This document shows positions 30,208 to 40,639 of a stretch of 64,000 nt of DNA, piece by piece. Source of the DNA: Adiantum capillus-veneris (lineage: Eukaryota > Streptophyta > Polypodiopsida > Polypodiales > Pteridaceae); assembly GCA_014529385.2 (NCBI GenBank), contig CM043951.1:109468469-109532468 (forward strand), in the 5' to 3' direction. Within the stretch, counting starts at the first letter, position 1, and each line of letters begins with the position of its first letter. The notes beneath the pieces were generated by a model. It was given only the letters and a program-made list of their open reading frames with translations, had not been told where the DNA came from and did no database searches. The position numbers and the translations under genes are program-made.

Positions 30208-30660
30208 AAAAGAAAAAAAAAGTCCCCTTTATTAAAAAAGAAGTGAAAGGGTCACCATGGCTTCCTTAACAAATAAGAAAGTGATAAAATCATTATGTTG
30301 AGTTTAACTAAAATTATATAAGGTGAAGCATTGTTCAAGAATGTCTCTTTTATTAAGCGACCAAGTTTCCTCTTCGCAAAGACACAAGCCAAAAATATTA
30401 GCAAAATTTTTAAAATCTGCATGATTATTGAACTAAGTTCTCACATATTTCACCGGTTTTTCTTCCCTTTATCATGGTTTACTCTTATATATAATATGTG
30501 TGTGTGTGTGTGTAGAATTTACTAAAATTATGGAAGGTAAAACTTCACTTTAGCATTTTAAAAGAACAGAATGCAAGAGAAATCAAGAGAAATCAAGCCA
30601 TGTGAGGATGTGAAATGAAAAGTGATATAAAAAGATCCATTTAATGTTTTAAAATCATAA

Positions 30661-30700
30661 TCTATACTATTATAGAAGGGAGAGTGATTCCGGCTACCTC
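30661..30700 (+). mobile_element. Helitron-like 5' terminus
   Basis: Begins TCTATACTATTATA after an A, then GGGAGAGTGATTCCG. It shares the pattern TCTATACTA-ATA...GGG-GA-G-GATTCCG with the minus-strand terminus at 35535. A matching 3' end is not certain: CTAG|T at 31155-31158, preceded by an 8 bp stem TACCTTAT/ATAAGGTA, and CTAG|T at 30804-30807 are the nearest candidates. Confidence 0.4.
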
Positions 30701-30903
30701 CCTTCGGACACGTGTCACTCCCTCTTGAGTCCGACCAATGTGCTTTGAACTCAGCGTGCTCAGTGAGAGAGAGAAAGAGAGGCAATCGAAGACCGCCAGC
30801 AATACTAGTAACATTTAAGGTAATCATCACTGATCATTGAAAGTATGCCTTACTCAACTCTCCTCTAAGGCTTCTTTTAAAAAGCCAAAAAACCCTCATT
30901 TTA

Positions 30904-30906
<3 letters not shown>

Positions 30907-30936
<30 letters not shown>
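30907..30936. repeat. GA microsatellite
   Basis: About 30 bases of uninterrupted GA. Confidence 0.95.
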
Positions 30937-30938
<2 letters not shown>

Positions 30939-31159
30939 AACCTTTCCTAGGCCATCTAGCTTGTCCACTTCTAGTGGTGACAAAATGCTCTTTGAGTATA
31001 ATCAAAGTCGAGACTATGGCATGGTTTAGTAATAGGTCAAACCTAAAATCACATCAAAACAGTAATTAAGTTGTAAGAAACAACACTTGAAAGTCTAAAA
31101 TGATTGTTATTGAAATTACCTTATGGGTTCTATGCTTCAAATAAGGTAGAGGGGCTAGT

Positions 31160-32372
31160 ACTATGGCACTATATGGAAAGAGTGCGGATTCTTCCACCCA
31201 AGACGTATGAGCCAAGTCGCCTATAGTTTTGCCTTTGCTCCAATCCAAAAAAGCATGCACAAAAATATTTGCTCTAGCTTGGCTGCAAGCACACACTTGC
31301 TATGCAAAAGTGGCATCATAGAGTTCTGTGGCATGCAAGGGCCAATAAAAAAACACCTTCGAAGTCAAAATTTGAGTGTAGCAGGCATGCACCTTAACCA
31401 TCTCCCTATTGCAGTTGTCTGATTGTGGACTTCAATGTTTCATTATCGACGATCTTGCGCGTTGCAGTTGGGGGTCGTCACTATTCTGGCCATGTTGCCT
31501 TAGTAAGTAGTGAAAAAACATCACAATCTGAGAAGTAGAAATTGAAAAGTATTCGTTATATGCATGGGATTTATGAGGTGGCATATTCAACCCCCCACTC
31601 TTACTCTTCATGGCTGCAAAAAAACACATTGAAAATAATGGTGAAAAATTAAAGAAATTGGAACAAGGTGAAAGTTCACTATGGCTTGCAGAAGGCTATT
31701 AAAAGGAATTTGATAATAAATCTTTTTTGTGAGAGAAAACAAGAAAGTGACATTAATATTTTTAAATATTTGTTATCATAATAAAATATTATATTTTTAA
31801 AAAACAAGTGTAACAATGAACTAACTATTTAGATTATAATATATTTTAAAAGCATAAAAAATAAAAACTATTTTTTTTGAAAGCATTGTAAACCATTTGA
31901 GAAAGAAAAAGGACTTGTGTGTGACCCAATACTCAATGTCTCTCTTTAAAGAGTGGTACACAAATGTCAACACCCTCTCACAAGGACCTACAAGAAATAG
32001 TAAAAAAGAAAGTTTGTTGCCATGTGGTATTGATGAACAAGTTTTATCCAATGATCCATATTTGCACCCAAAATGCAACCCTTTACTAAGGCCTTATGTA
32101 GTCCATAAATATCAAATGCACGGCTAGATAGCAAGATAAAGAGCTTTAAAGGAAGCGAAATTGCACAATCCTTTTTTTTGCAAACCTCATATTAGGTCTT
32201 CCCAATCTCAGAAAAATAAAAATTCTTTCAAAACATATTCAATGCATAAGTGAAGGGTGGGTTTAGGAAATGAAAAGAAAGATGAAGGTGGAAAGTTAAA
32301 ATATGAATGAAGATGAAAAATCAAAAGACAAATGAAGATGAAAAGTCAAAAGACCTTTTGTGTCCATATAAA
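31160..32372. other. Non-coding stretch
   Basis: No frame with recognisable domains. A 66 base segment at 32211-32277 is repeated at 40398-40464 (see repeat). A32372 is the base expected to flank the 3' end of the minus-strand Helitron. Confidence 0.55.
32211..32277. repeat. Short dispersed repeat, copy 1
   Basis: AAATAAAAATTCTTTCAAAACAT...AGTGAAGGGTGGGT...GGAAATGAAAAG matches 40398-40464 in the same orientation with a few changes. The second copy starts immediately after a Helitron 3' end, so this may be a sequence Helitrons of this family have inserted into or carried. Confidence 0.6.
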
Positions 32373-32462
32373 CTAGTATGTGACCCGCACATTGATGTGG
32401 TCAAGGAAACATGGCATGTATTCTCATAGAGCTATCTTATGTGCCAATTAGAACACTATCAA

Positions 32463-32588
32463 TACTCTCTTTTTACATGTATAGTCTATTGTATTTCTAA
32501 AAATGATGCATGAGACAACCTCTTATACTCTCTTTTTACATGTATAGTCTATTGTATTTCTAAAAATGATGCATGAGACAACCTCTTG
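32463..32588. repeat. 63 bp tandem duplication
   Basis: TACTCTCTTTTTACATGTATAG... from 32463 to 32525 is repeated directly at 32526-32588, identical by eye. Confidence 0.9.
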
Positions 32589-32610
32589 ATAGATTTTAAT
32601 AAACATGAAT

Positions 32611-32893
32611 AAATGTAAGATGTTGCAAAGCATTCTTTAAAATCAAGCTTGGGAGCTTCTCATAAACATTATCTTTCATGAGGTGCTAGCCTTTGTTCAA
32701 CAAACTTAGGAGTGCTCTCCTTCTATTGGGGTGGGTAGAGAGAGAGAGAGATAGTCCTCCTTTTGGTCTATATGTAAGATGATGCAAAGCATACTGTAAA
32801 ACCAAGCTTCGGAGCTTCTCATAAACATTATCTTTCATGAGGTGCTAGCCTTTGTTCAAAAAACTTAGGAGTGCTCTTCTTCTATTGGGGTGG

Positions 32894-32931
<38 letters not shown>

Positions 32932-32946
32932 CTCCTTTTGGTCTAT
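32611..32946. repeat. ~160 bp tandem duplication with GA microsatellite
   Basis: Unit 1 about 32611-32769 and unit 2 about 32770-32946, period 159 at the left edge. Each holds GAGCTTCTCATAAACATTATC and a GA run. The GA run is longer in unit 2 (about 34 against 17 bases), showing repeat growth after the duplication. Confidence 0.88.
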
Positions 32947-34240
32947 CTTGATCTAGCAATGCCACCAAACTTGATGATAGAGATTAGATAAGTTAGCATG
33001 GTGTGAAGAGATTAATGATAAGAGCAGTCAATGTGAATAAAACTTTTTTTGTAAGCAGAGTGGGTTCTAGAATTGATTTCAAATGATAGGAACACAATTG
33101 GATTCAATGTCTCTACTCCACTCTCTCACTTACTTCTATCCTTGTGTCTTTCTTATGAGCAAGACATGGTAGTAGTGCACATCATAACAACCTATATAAT
33201 AAGAAGGATGTCTTTTCCATGGTCTACCTAGGCTTGACAAAAGTGCTACCAAGTCAAGAAGTACAAACTAGGCAAGCTCGCAAGTTGTCAAAGATGAGGA
33301 CCAACGACTGCTACATTGTGTAAGAAAAGATTGAGGCTCATAGTTTCCAATGTACCAAGAAAGTTTCAAGTTTCAAAGAGATGTTTTGGCTTTCTATTAA
33401 TATTAAGAATGTGATTGACCCTTTCATCTATGTTTCTCTCTAGATGACTCGCTTGCATCTCTATCTATGTTTTATGCACAAACATAGTAATGGTTTAAAT
33501 CATCGCCTAATCACAATAATGCATAAGCAACTTAATATAATAAGGCTCACACTATTTGTTCATTTACACTTTCATGTCATTTGCATCTTTAAATGTAATA
33601 GAAGTGAAAGTAGAATAAGGTTGCTTAGTTGTTTGATTTTGTAAGAGTTTTGGCCATTATGTTAAACTGAAGGATGTGGTGCAAAACGAAGTCGATGACT
33701 TGAAATCATGCATGTCATTGATCTTTCTCTCCCTCTCTCCCCGAATTACAAAAGCATGTTCCTCTTTGTGAGAGAATATTGTATTCAACCATTTACATGC
33801 TTGAGACTATTCCCATATACACAATGTATATCATACCAACCATTTGGCTTAGCTCCTTAGCTCCTGGTCCCTTACATGTGAGACCGAACATTGAAGCAAT
33901 GTAGGAGAGAATCTTTTTGTATGCACATTATATCCTTTGAAAATTTAAGAGTACGAATATCATACCCTACTTTGGTGTTCAGCTTTTGATCACATCAAAT
34001 TTATTTTCTTACATTTTAGCCTGGATCACAACCTACATTTCTTTCTCTCCTAGAAACCTCATGGACTCAATTTGTTAGTTGCCACCATTATATCCATAGT
34101 AAGGGAGCATCTTCTTTATGGAAACTTTAAAGATGCTACCAATAAAGAAGATGCCACCATTGACATCAATAAAGAAGTTATAGAATATTCTAACATCATA
34201 GAAAACACCTCAAATTATTTCAAATATTTGAAGCATCCAA
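32947..34240. other. Non-coding stretch inside the Helitron candidate
   Basis: AT-rich, without open frames of coding character and without a clear repeat. Confidence 0.5.
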
Positions 34241-34249
34241 TAAAATGGG

Positions 34250-34273
34250 AATGATATAGAAATGATACACATT

Positions 34274-34342
<69 letters not shown>

Positions 34343-34510
34343 TGCACGCACGCACACACACAATGCGTGCTTTAGTTCAAGACTCTATGAATATATATTT
34401 CATTGAAATTATGGTTGTTTTTAAGCACACATACATAAATATATACATATGTATGTGTCTATGTATATAAGTTAATAAATAAAATTGGAATGATATAGAA
34501 ATGATACACA

Positions 34511-34581
<71 letters not shown>

Positions 34582-34647
34582 GTGTGCTTGAGTTCAACAC
34601 TCTATGAATAGATATTTCATTGAACTTATGGTTGTTTTTAAGACATA

Positions 34648-34688
<41 letters not shown>

Positions 34689-34740
34689 ATATATATGTGT
34701 GTGTGTACATACATACATATGTATATATACATATACATAT
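34250..34740. repeat. ~239 bp tandem duplication built on CT/CA microsatellites
   Basis: AATGATATAGAAATGATACAC at 34250 recurs at 34489. Each copy carries a CT run, then a CA run, then TGTGTGCTT(T/G)AGTTCAA and a shared tail ending in TATGGTTGTTTTTAAG. A third CT run (about 34650-34684) follows. The microsatellite lengths differ between copies. Confidence 0.88.
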
Positions 34741-34772
34741 TATATCTAAAAATAATTGAAGCAATTTATCTC

Positions 34773-35032
34773 CAAAACCTACATAACCACCTCAAATTCT
34801 AGTTTTAGTTTCTTGTATTCAAAGATATTCAATCTTCTTATGAAAAGCTACGAAGTTTTTAATTCTTGGAGAAAGTTAATCTCACAACCAAGGATATTTT
34901 GGGAATTTTGAAAATTTTGAAGGGAATTTTGGAAATTTATGACAAAATATTTATGGTATTTTTGGGCTTTTTGAAAATTGAGGGATATTTTGAAAATTTT
35001 CACAAATTAGAGGGGTATCTTGGTAGTTTTTC
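34773..35032 (-). repeat. Partial copy of the fold-back element
   Basis: Matches the reverse complement of 38475-38710, including CTACATAACCA, AATCTCACRACCA, TGACAAAATAT and AGAGGGRTATYTTGG. Only one of the two inverted arms is present. Confidence 0.65.
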
Positions 35033-35040
35033 CTATATAA

Positions 35041-35192
35041 TATATATATATATATATACATACACACACACACACACACACACATACATATACATATGCA
35101 TATGTCTATGTGTGTGTGTGTGTGTGTATATGTATATGTGTGTGTGAACATATGAATGTATATATCTGTATATGTAAATAAATAAATGTATA

Positions 35193-35236
<44 letters not shown>
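35041..35236. repeat. Compound TA / CA / TG / GA microsatellite
   Basis: TATA run, CA run, several TG runs and a terminal GA run (about 35208-35236) within 200 bases, lying next to the 5' part of the Helitron candidate. Confidence 0.92.
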
Positions 35237-35243
<7 letters not shown>

Positions 35244-35536
35244 TTGGTAGGTGGCTCAGACTACGCAGATACGTGCCGCATTGAAACGAAGATCAGAGAG
35301 GAGGGAAGAGACGCAACCCGAGTGCATTGAAAGAGTGAGAGCGACACCGTGGACGCCAGCCATGCATGGTGCAATCAAAGCATTTGTGAAAGGAGTGTGC
35401 ACTGGCATTGTGCACCTCTCTCTCTCTTTCTCGTTGTGTCTCCCTACCGGCTCCAGACTACATTCACCAGAGCAAGGAGAAACTGCCATGTGGCGGGAGG
35501 GCGGAATCCCCTCCCCCATTATGTATTAGTATAGAT

Positions 35537-36228
35537 GAGATCATTATTTTTATGAGACGGGGAAGATCTAATGACTCTTTCAATTGCAAAGCCTTATATG
35601 ACTTTATTTCTTTCTCATTTGGTTTCCCATTACATATAAGGGGGTGGCCCCCTTATCAACCTCGACGTATCTATGGCATCGATGGCTTGGGTGTCTTACT
35701 ACTTCGCATAAAAATGGCCATGCAACACCTGATCATCAAGCCTATGATGTGGTGTTTAGAGACAAGCTTCTCAACTAAGCCAGTCCACCTCCGTGAGGTG
35801 ATTACCGCCTATGCAAGCATCTCCATATAATATTAAATATGTTTGATACTCATCACTCGTCATCGTCATCTAGCTCTATGCGACACTTGATAACTCAAGA
35901 TGCATGCCCTTCGCGCTCTCACGATAGTTGCCAACCTTTTGTTTACCTCTTTGTTTCAAAGGGGGTATCCTTGAAGATTCTCCCTAATGGACCTTGTTTT
36001 CAAATTGAACCCACATGTTGGTATCTTCATCAGATTCCAAGCTCACAATGCACGTATTAAGATTTCCTAAGGGTAGCACCAAGGTCACACGGGCACGGAC
36101 ATTAGGTAGCGAGCGTGATAGGCGCGATGAAGAGGCTAGCCATGGTAGCCTTGGCAAAGCTGCCATAACAAGGCAGGATTGGGACTAGCTGTGTGCGGGC
36201 CGGAATACATGAAAGGCAACGCTGAGTG

Positions 36229-36277
<49 letters not shown>

Positions 36278-38072
36278 AAAACTTCATGCTGCTCCGACAT
36301 TCTCAGACACGACACACAGGCTGTCACACATTGACATGGAGAGAGAGTCCATGCGTTTAGAGCATCCTTATATTCCTTTACATGAGGAATCCCCAAAGAT
36401 TCGTCTTAGGGCATAGCTATGAAAAACACATTAAAAAATGGTTCCTGGCTCGCTCCTGCCTCGTTTTGCCACCTAGCACTTGCGAGATGCATGCATCTCT
36501 CTCCTCACTTGGCGTTGCCTTCCATCTAGCATCCGTTTTCCCTTTTCCATGATTGTGCCTGCCTAGCGCCTCCCTCCTGCGGGTATCTGAAAAGATACCC
36601 CTTAATGAAACCCCAAAAGATCATCGTACCCCCGGTCTCTTCCTTAAAGATCTCATGGCTTTCTTTTCAACTTTTTGTTTAAAACCTTCTTTCAACTTTT
36701 TGTTCAAAACCCTTTAGTTTGTGAATGGTTCCTAATGTCGTTTTTGGCTTTCTAAAAGAGCCTTAGAGGAGTGTTGACTTCGACATACTTTCAATGTTTT
36801 CAAGTGACAATTGAAACTTATCTTCAATGTTATTTTGGTTTTAAAATATTAAATATTAAATGAATCTTTTTTATTTCACCTTCATTTCACATCCTGACAT
36901 CTTTTTTAGTTGACTTGCATTTTCAACCGGCTCAAGACTTGCTTTACTTGTTAGTAGTCCTTCATCTTCGCTTATTGTTTGTTCTACTCGAAGGACTGCT
37001 ATGTGGTGGCATACTCAGTTTGAGCTACTCGGTGTGTGTTACTAGTGGTCGTGATCTTCGTGTTGCAGTGCTAGTTCTTAGGTTCGGCTCGATGTTCGGC
37101 TTGCTTCTTATGTTGTGGTGGTGGATTGTTTGTTCGGCTTTCTTTGGACACTCCTACAGGCGGTGGCAGAGCCGTATGACATGGTGGCATCTAAAGACTT
37201 TCTCGGCAATATAGTTCGGTTTGGCATATTGTTTACCTTTGTATGGGTTTGAGGGATCCCTATGAAACCCTCTGTACGGTTTATGGATTGTCTGTGTATG
37301 GGTTGGCGATTCCCTGTAAAACCTTGAACGATTTCGGTATTGTCTTTTTGATAATCTTCTTGTATTTTTGTTGGCTCTCCCCACGCACCCTGCGAGCTCT
37401 CATTTTGATGGTTCCCCCGTTAGCAATAGCATGCTCCTCACCAGATTATGAAGCGTCGCTGACATTGTAGGAGGCAGGTCACTGCTCACCGTACTGCTCT
37501 CCTCGGCCTGAGGCGGCCTCCCGCTCATATTACCTGTAACCATGCACCAGGCCATGCAGGAACGTTGCAGCACTGTTGAACGAGCAGTTGAGCGCAGTAG
37601 TGTAGACATGTTGTGGACAAAGCAGTAGGTGAGGCGGCATACGCAAGGCATTAGGGGTGTGTGAGGGTGGGGGGTGGGGGAAAGGGGCAACGGCGACGCA
37701 GGATGGATGTATGCACGGGACGATGGCTCAAGGTTGTGGCGGCACATCGTGAGCTCCATGCATTGTTCAAGACAAATCATTTTTCCAAACATACAAAATT
37801 CCTTTCCTTGAATTTGCCAAGAGAAAATTTCTAAAAATTACGTTGTTTTTTGGGGTTTTCACACTATTCTTTTGTATTTTGGGGCGGAATTTCTCCTTCA
37901 CCTCTTGCTCTCAACCGGCATTTTTGAAATTGAAAACGGCACGATATGAAGCTGAGACACATTTTTCCCGAACACTGCCTCCATGTCGTGGAGACCCGGG
38001 TGAGGGAATCTAAAGAGATACCCGTTACTGACTTATGACTACATTAGTTAGAACAACAAAATGAAATGAAAT
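35537..38072. other. Non-coding stretch
   Basis: No recognisable gene. Frames of up to 140 codons occur but have no domains, and their codon use shows no bias. A GA microsatellite lies at 36236-36276. Confidence 0.5.
36236..36276. repeat. GA microsatellite
   Basis: About 41 bases of uninterrupted GA. Confidence 0.95.

Positions 38073-38113
<41 letters not shown>
38073..38113. repeat. GA microsatellite
   Basis: About 41 bases of GA. Confidence 0.95.
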
Positions 38114-38115
<2 letters not shown>

Positions 38116-38474
38116 AAAGAGGGCAACACAATTGGGAGCAGCCAAGGTGAGCCGAATTTTGAGCTTGGTACAAAGGGAAGACAGAAGAGAGAGCACCCTC
38201 TAGGGACATGGACAAAGTGGGGTTACAAGTGAAGCTCCAATGGAGGAGGTGGTCGGGCTCTTGATTGTCGCCAAGGTCAGGGATGGGGGAGAGCTTAAAG
38301 GTGATCACATAGTCCATAAGAGAGAAGCCTAGGAGGGTGGTATTAAGGACGGTGTGGAAGTAGCGATGATAGAGTTGATCCAATTTTAGAAGCTTCTCAA
38401 TTATGAAGAGGGAGAGAAAGAGATATATCAATGCTACGGTAGAGAGAGAGGGAGGGAGCACCAGTCATGCCTTT

Positions 38475-38815
38475 GCCAAGATATCCCTCTATTTTAAGAA
38501 AATTCCCAAAATACCCCTCAAATTTCAAAAATTCATAATATACCCCCAATATTTTGTCACAAATTCTCAATCTACCCTTCGAATTTTCCAAAATACCCCT
38601 GGTCGTGAGATTAAATTTCTCTAGATAAAAACAATTGTAGCTTTTCTCTAAAGATACTAAAAATAGAATCTGAGTTGGTTATGTAGGCTTTGGAGATGAA
38701 TCCCTTGCCAAAAAAAAACTTGATTATGTCTAAAAACGGAATAAAGGTTAGAGGGGAATTTTTGAAATTTGAGGGGTATTTTGGGAATTTTCACAAAGTA
38801 GAGGGGTATTTTGGT
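38475..38815. mobile_element. Fold-back / MITE-like element with 60 bp inverted arms
   Basis: Left arm 38475-38534 and right arm 38756-38815 are inverted copies, about 85% identical by eye, with AAATTCCCAAAATACCCCTC at their core and a 221 base centre. The AAAATACCCCT motif also recurs inside. No target duplication is obvious. A partial copy in the opposite orientation lies at 34773-35032, so this is a dispersed family. It has no coding capacity. Confidence 0.65.
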
Positions 38816-39100
38816 AATTTTCCCTGCTGTTTTTTTCAATCAAGAAATTGAATTTATACTATTTTCAAGAATAATGGACAATGTTCTCCTTTTCTTTATG
38901 CACTAAACCTACATTTTTGAGTTCTGAATAGGCACTTTTGAATTCCTAGAGGGGACATACTAACAATTTTCCCAAACATTAGAGTCAATCTATATCTATA
39001 TTTATACGATATTAGAGCGGGAAGGAATTTTGGCCCCTCCCTTGGCCACGATGTCCATTTCTCCTTGCTCCGGTGAGTGAGCTTTATAGTTCGGTGCCTC

Positions 39101-39102
<2 letters not shown>

Positions 39103-39139
<37 letters not shown>
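39103..39139. repeat. CA microsatellite
   Basis: About 37 bases of CA within the plus-strand Helitron candidate. Confidence 0.95.
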
Positions 39140-39141
<2 letters not shown>

Positions 39142-39804
39142 GTCCCTGTGTAAGTAAGCCACACTCGCTTGCCGCTAAAAAAGTTATCAGAGCTCCTTGC
39201 AATCTTCTTCTTCTTCTTCTTCTCACTGTTCTATAGCTGCAGTCGACCACCCACCATGCATGTTCATGCATAGGGCCCCTCCTTGGCATCATCTCCTACA
39301 CCTCCTAATGCTCTCCCTTTTCCCGTATGTTGATGGCGCCAACGTTGGACTGGACCTCACAGTGTGTCGTCCTTTTGAAAAGCACAACTTCTTGATAAGC
39401 TTCCTATCTCGTACGTCATCTCTTGGATTACACATCTGAATACTATTCTGGTGAAGGTGATGTACATGGGCATTCTTCGACGCTTTTTGATATTGATGGA
39501 TCAGATTTATTGGGTGCAGACTCCATGGCAAGGGAAATAAATGCATTGTCTATTGACCAACAAGTCAAAGACAAGCAGGATCACTTTGATGCATGATGAC
39601 CAACAAGAGGTATGCTCCATATATTGTAGTATAGGAGCCCAAAATTGTAAGGGGAGGTGCCGAGTTGAGCACAATGGTCGCCATAACATGAAATGGGAGC
39701 CCCTTTCAGTGTCACAAGATCTCCTCTGTCTTGCGCTCTCTCTTATTTCTCCCCTCAAAGACCCTAAGCAATCACGTACACTTGCACCTTGAGGGCATTT
39801 GACA

Positions 39805-40040
39805 TTACACAAGATAGTAAAAGAGTTCGCAATGATATGGCTAGTCAAAGGTTATTGAAAGAAAACGGCATGCTTCACATTGCTTTGGTCGACATGTTAG
39901 TGTGCTTTGGTCGACATGTTAGTGAGGGGGTTGATGAAAGAAAACGGCGTGCTTGGCTCTACCTTGCTAGGCATGTATGCTAGATGTGATGCACTTCATT
40001 AAGCACAAAAAGTGCTTGAGGAGCTTTTTGTCCGAGATGC

Positions 40041-40105
<65 letters not shown>

Positions 40106-40310
40106 AAGACGCTCTATCTTGTTTTTTGTTGTGATGGGGACTCACAAGAGTGCATTGATCGCAAGATATGTCTAACAGTAGGGTCATGAATCACATTCCT
40201 TTGCATCTTGAAAGAATGTGGCATTACACAAGATGCTGATATGGGCAAAAGAATTTGTGATGATATTGTTAGTCAAGGGTCGTTGAAAAAAAATGTCGTG
40301 ATTGGCACTA
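39805..40310 (+). repeat. Diverged duplicated block inside the Helitron
   Basis: The blocks at about 39800-39875 and 40215-40300 both read ...ATTACACAAGAT...AATGATAT-G-TAGTCAA-GG-T--TTGAAA-AAAA. Translated, both give DITQD / GITQD ... ND(M/I)xSQ(R/G)xLK. They may be two copies of a captured gene fragment; I cannot name the gene. Confidence 0.5.
40043..40101. repeat. GA microsatellite
   Basis: About 59 bases of GA within the plus-strand Helitron candidate. Confidence 0.95.
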
Positions 40311-40367
40311 CCTTGGTCACAAGGGTGTCTCTCATGTGCATTCACAAAGCACTGTCGGTGGCGGTGC

Positions 40368-40384
40368 CGCCGCCTAAGGCGGCG
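40368..40384 (+). terminator. Helitron 3' hairpin
   Basis: CGCCGCC-TAA-GGCGGCG, perfect 7 bp stem and 3 base loop, 8 bases before the CTAG end. In Helitrons this hairpin ends rolling-circle transfer; it is not a transcription terminator. Confidence 0.6.
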
Positions 40385-40397
40385 CCGTTGTACTAGT

Positions 40398-40464
40398 AAA
40401 AATAAAAATCCATTCAAAACATCTTAAGTGTGTAAGTGAAGGGTGAGTGTAGGAAATGAAAAGA
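40398..40464. repeat. Short dispersed repeat, copy 2
   Basis: Second copy of 32211-32277, beginning one base after the host T at 40397. Confidence 0.6.
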
Positions 40465-40639
40465 CCCTCCGCGGAGGAACTGTGATGGGTGGGATAGGAC
40501 TATGTGTGCAACAATGTTTGACCCACATGGATAAGGGTATGCTCAATGTCTTGCCTTTGTCGTGGGGTTGTTGGGAGACATCATGGCTCGACACAAGTTG
40601 GAGTTGGACTTGTTACTATTCCGCTACACTTTAGGATTT

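Larger units (their letters stand above)
29230..30660. other. Mostly non-coding, with a copia scrap and a CT/CA microsatellite
   Basis: Apart from the RNase H fragment at 29743-29887 and the microsatellite at 30157-30207, no gene or element ends are seen. Confidence 0.55.
32373..35535 (-). mobile_element. Candidate non-autonomous Helitron, minus strand
   Basis: About 3.16 kb. On the minus strand the 5' end is TCTATACTAATACAT after an A (35536), followed by GGGGGAGGGGATTCCG. The 3' end is CTAG followed by T (32372), with a hairpin CACAT-CA-ATGTG 11 bases before CTAG, in the sequence context GCGGGTCACATACTAGT typical of plant Helitrons. No Rep or helicase coding is present. The interior holds duplicated CT/CA microsatellites, two tandem duplications and a copy of the fold-back element. 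A|T insertion without target duplication fits the family. Confidence 0.55.
38989..40396 (+). mobile_element. Candidate non-autonomous Helitron, plus strand
   Basis: About 1.41 kb. It starts TCTATATCTATATTTATACG after A38988. The subterminal block (TTTCTCCTTGCTC-GGTGA) is shared with the 5' part of the 32373-35535 element. It ends CTAG at 40393-40396 followed by T40397, with a 7 bp GC stem CGCCGCC-TAA-GGCGGCG (40368-40384) 8 bases upstream of CTAG: a textbook Helitron 3' end. The interior carries CA and GA microsatellites and two diverged copies of one sequence block; no Rep/helicase. Confidence 0.6.

Noticed and set aside
30781-30808. CTAG|T at 30804 as 3' end of the Helitron starting at 30661
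   Set aside because: No stable hairpin precedes it at the expected distance.
35408-35830. 140-codon plus-strand frame
   Set aside because: It starts in CT-rich Helitron sequence, crosses the proposed Helitron boundary and has no domain.
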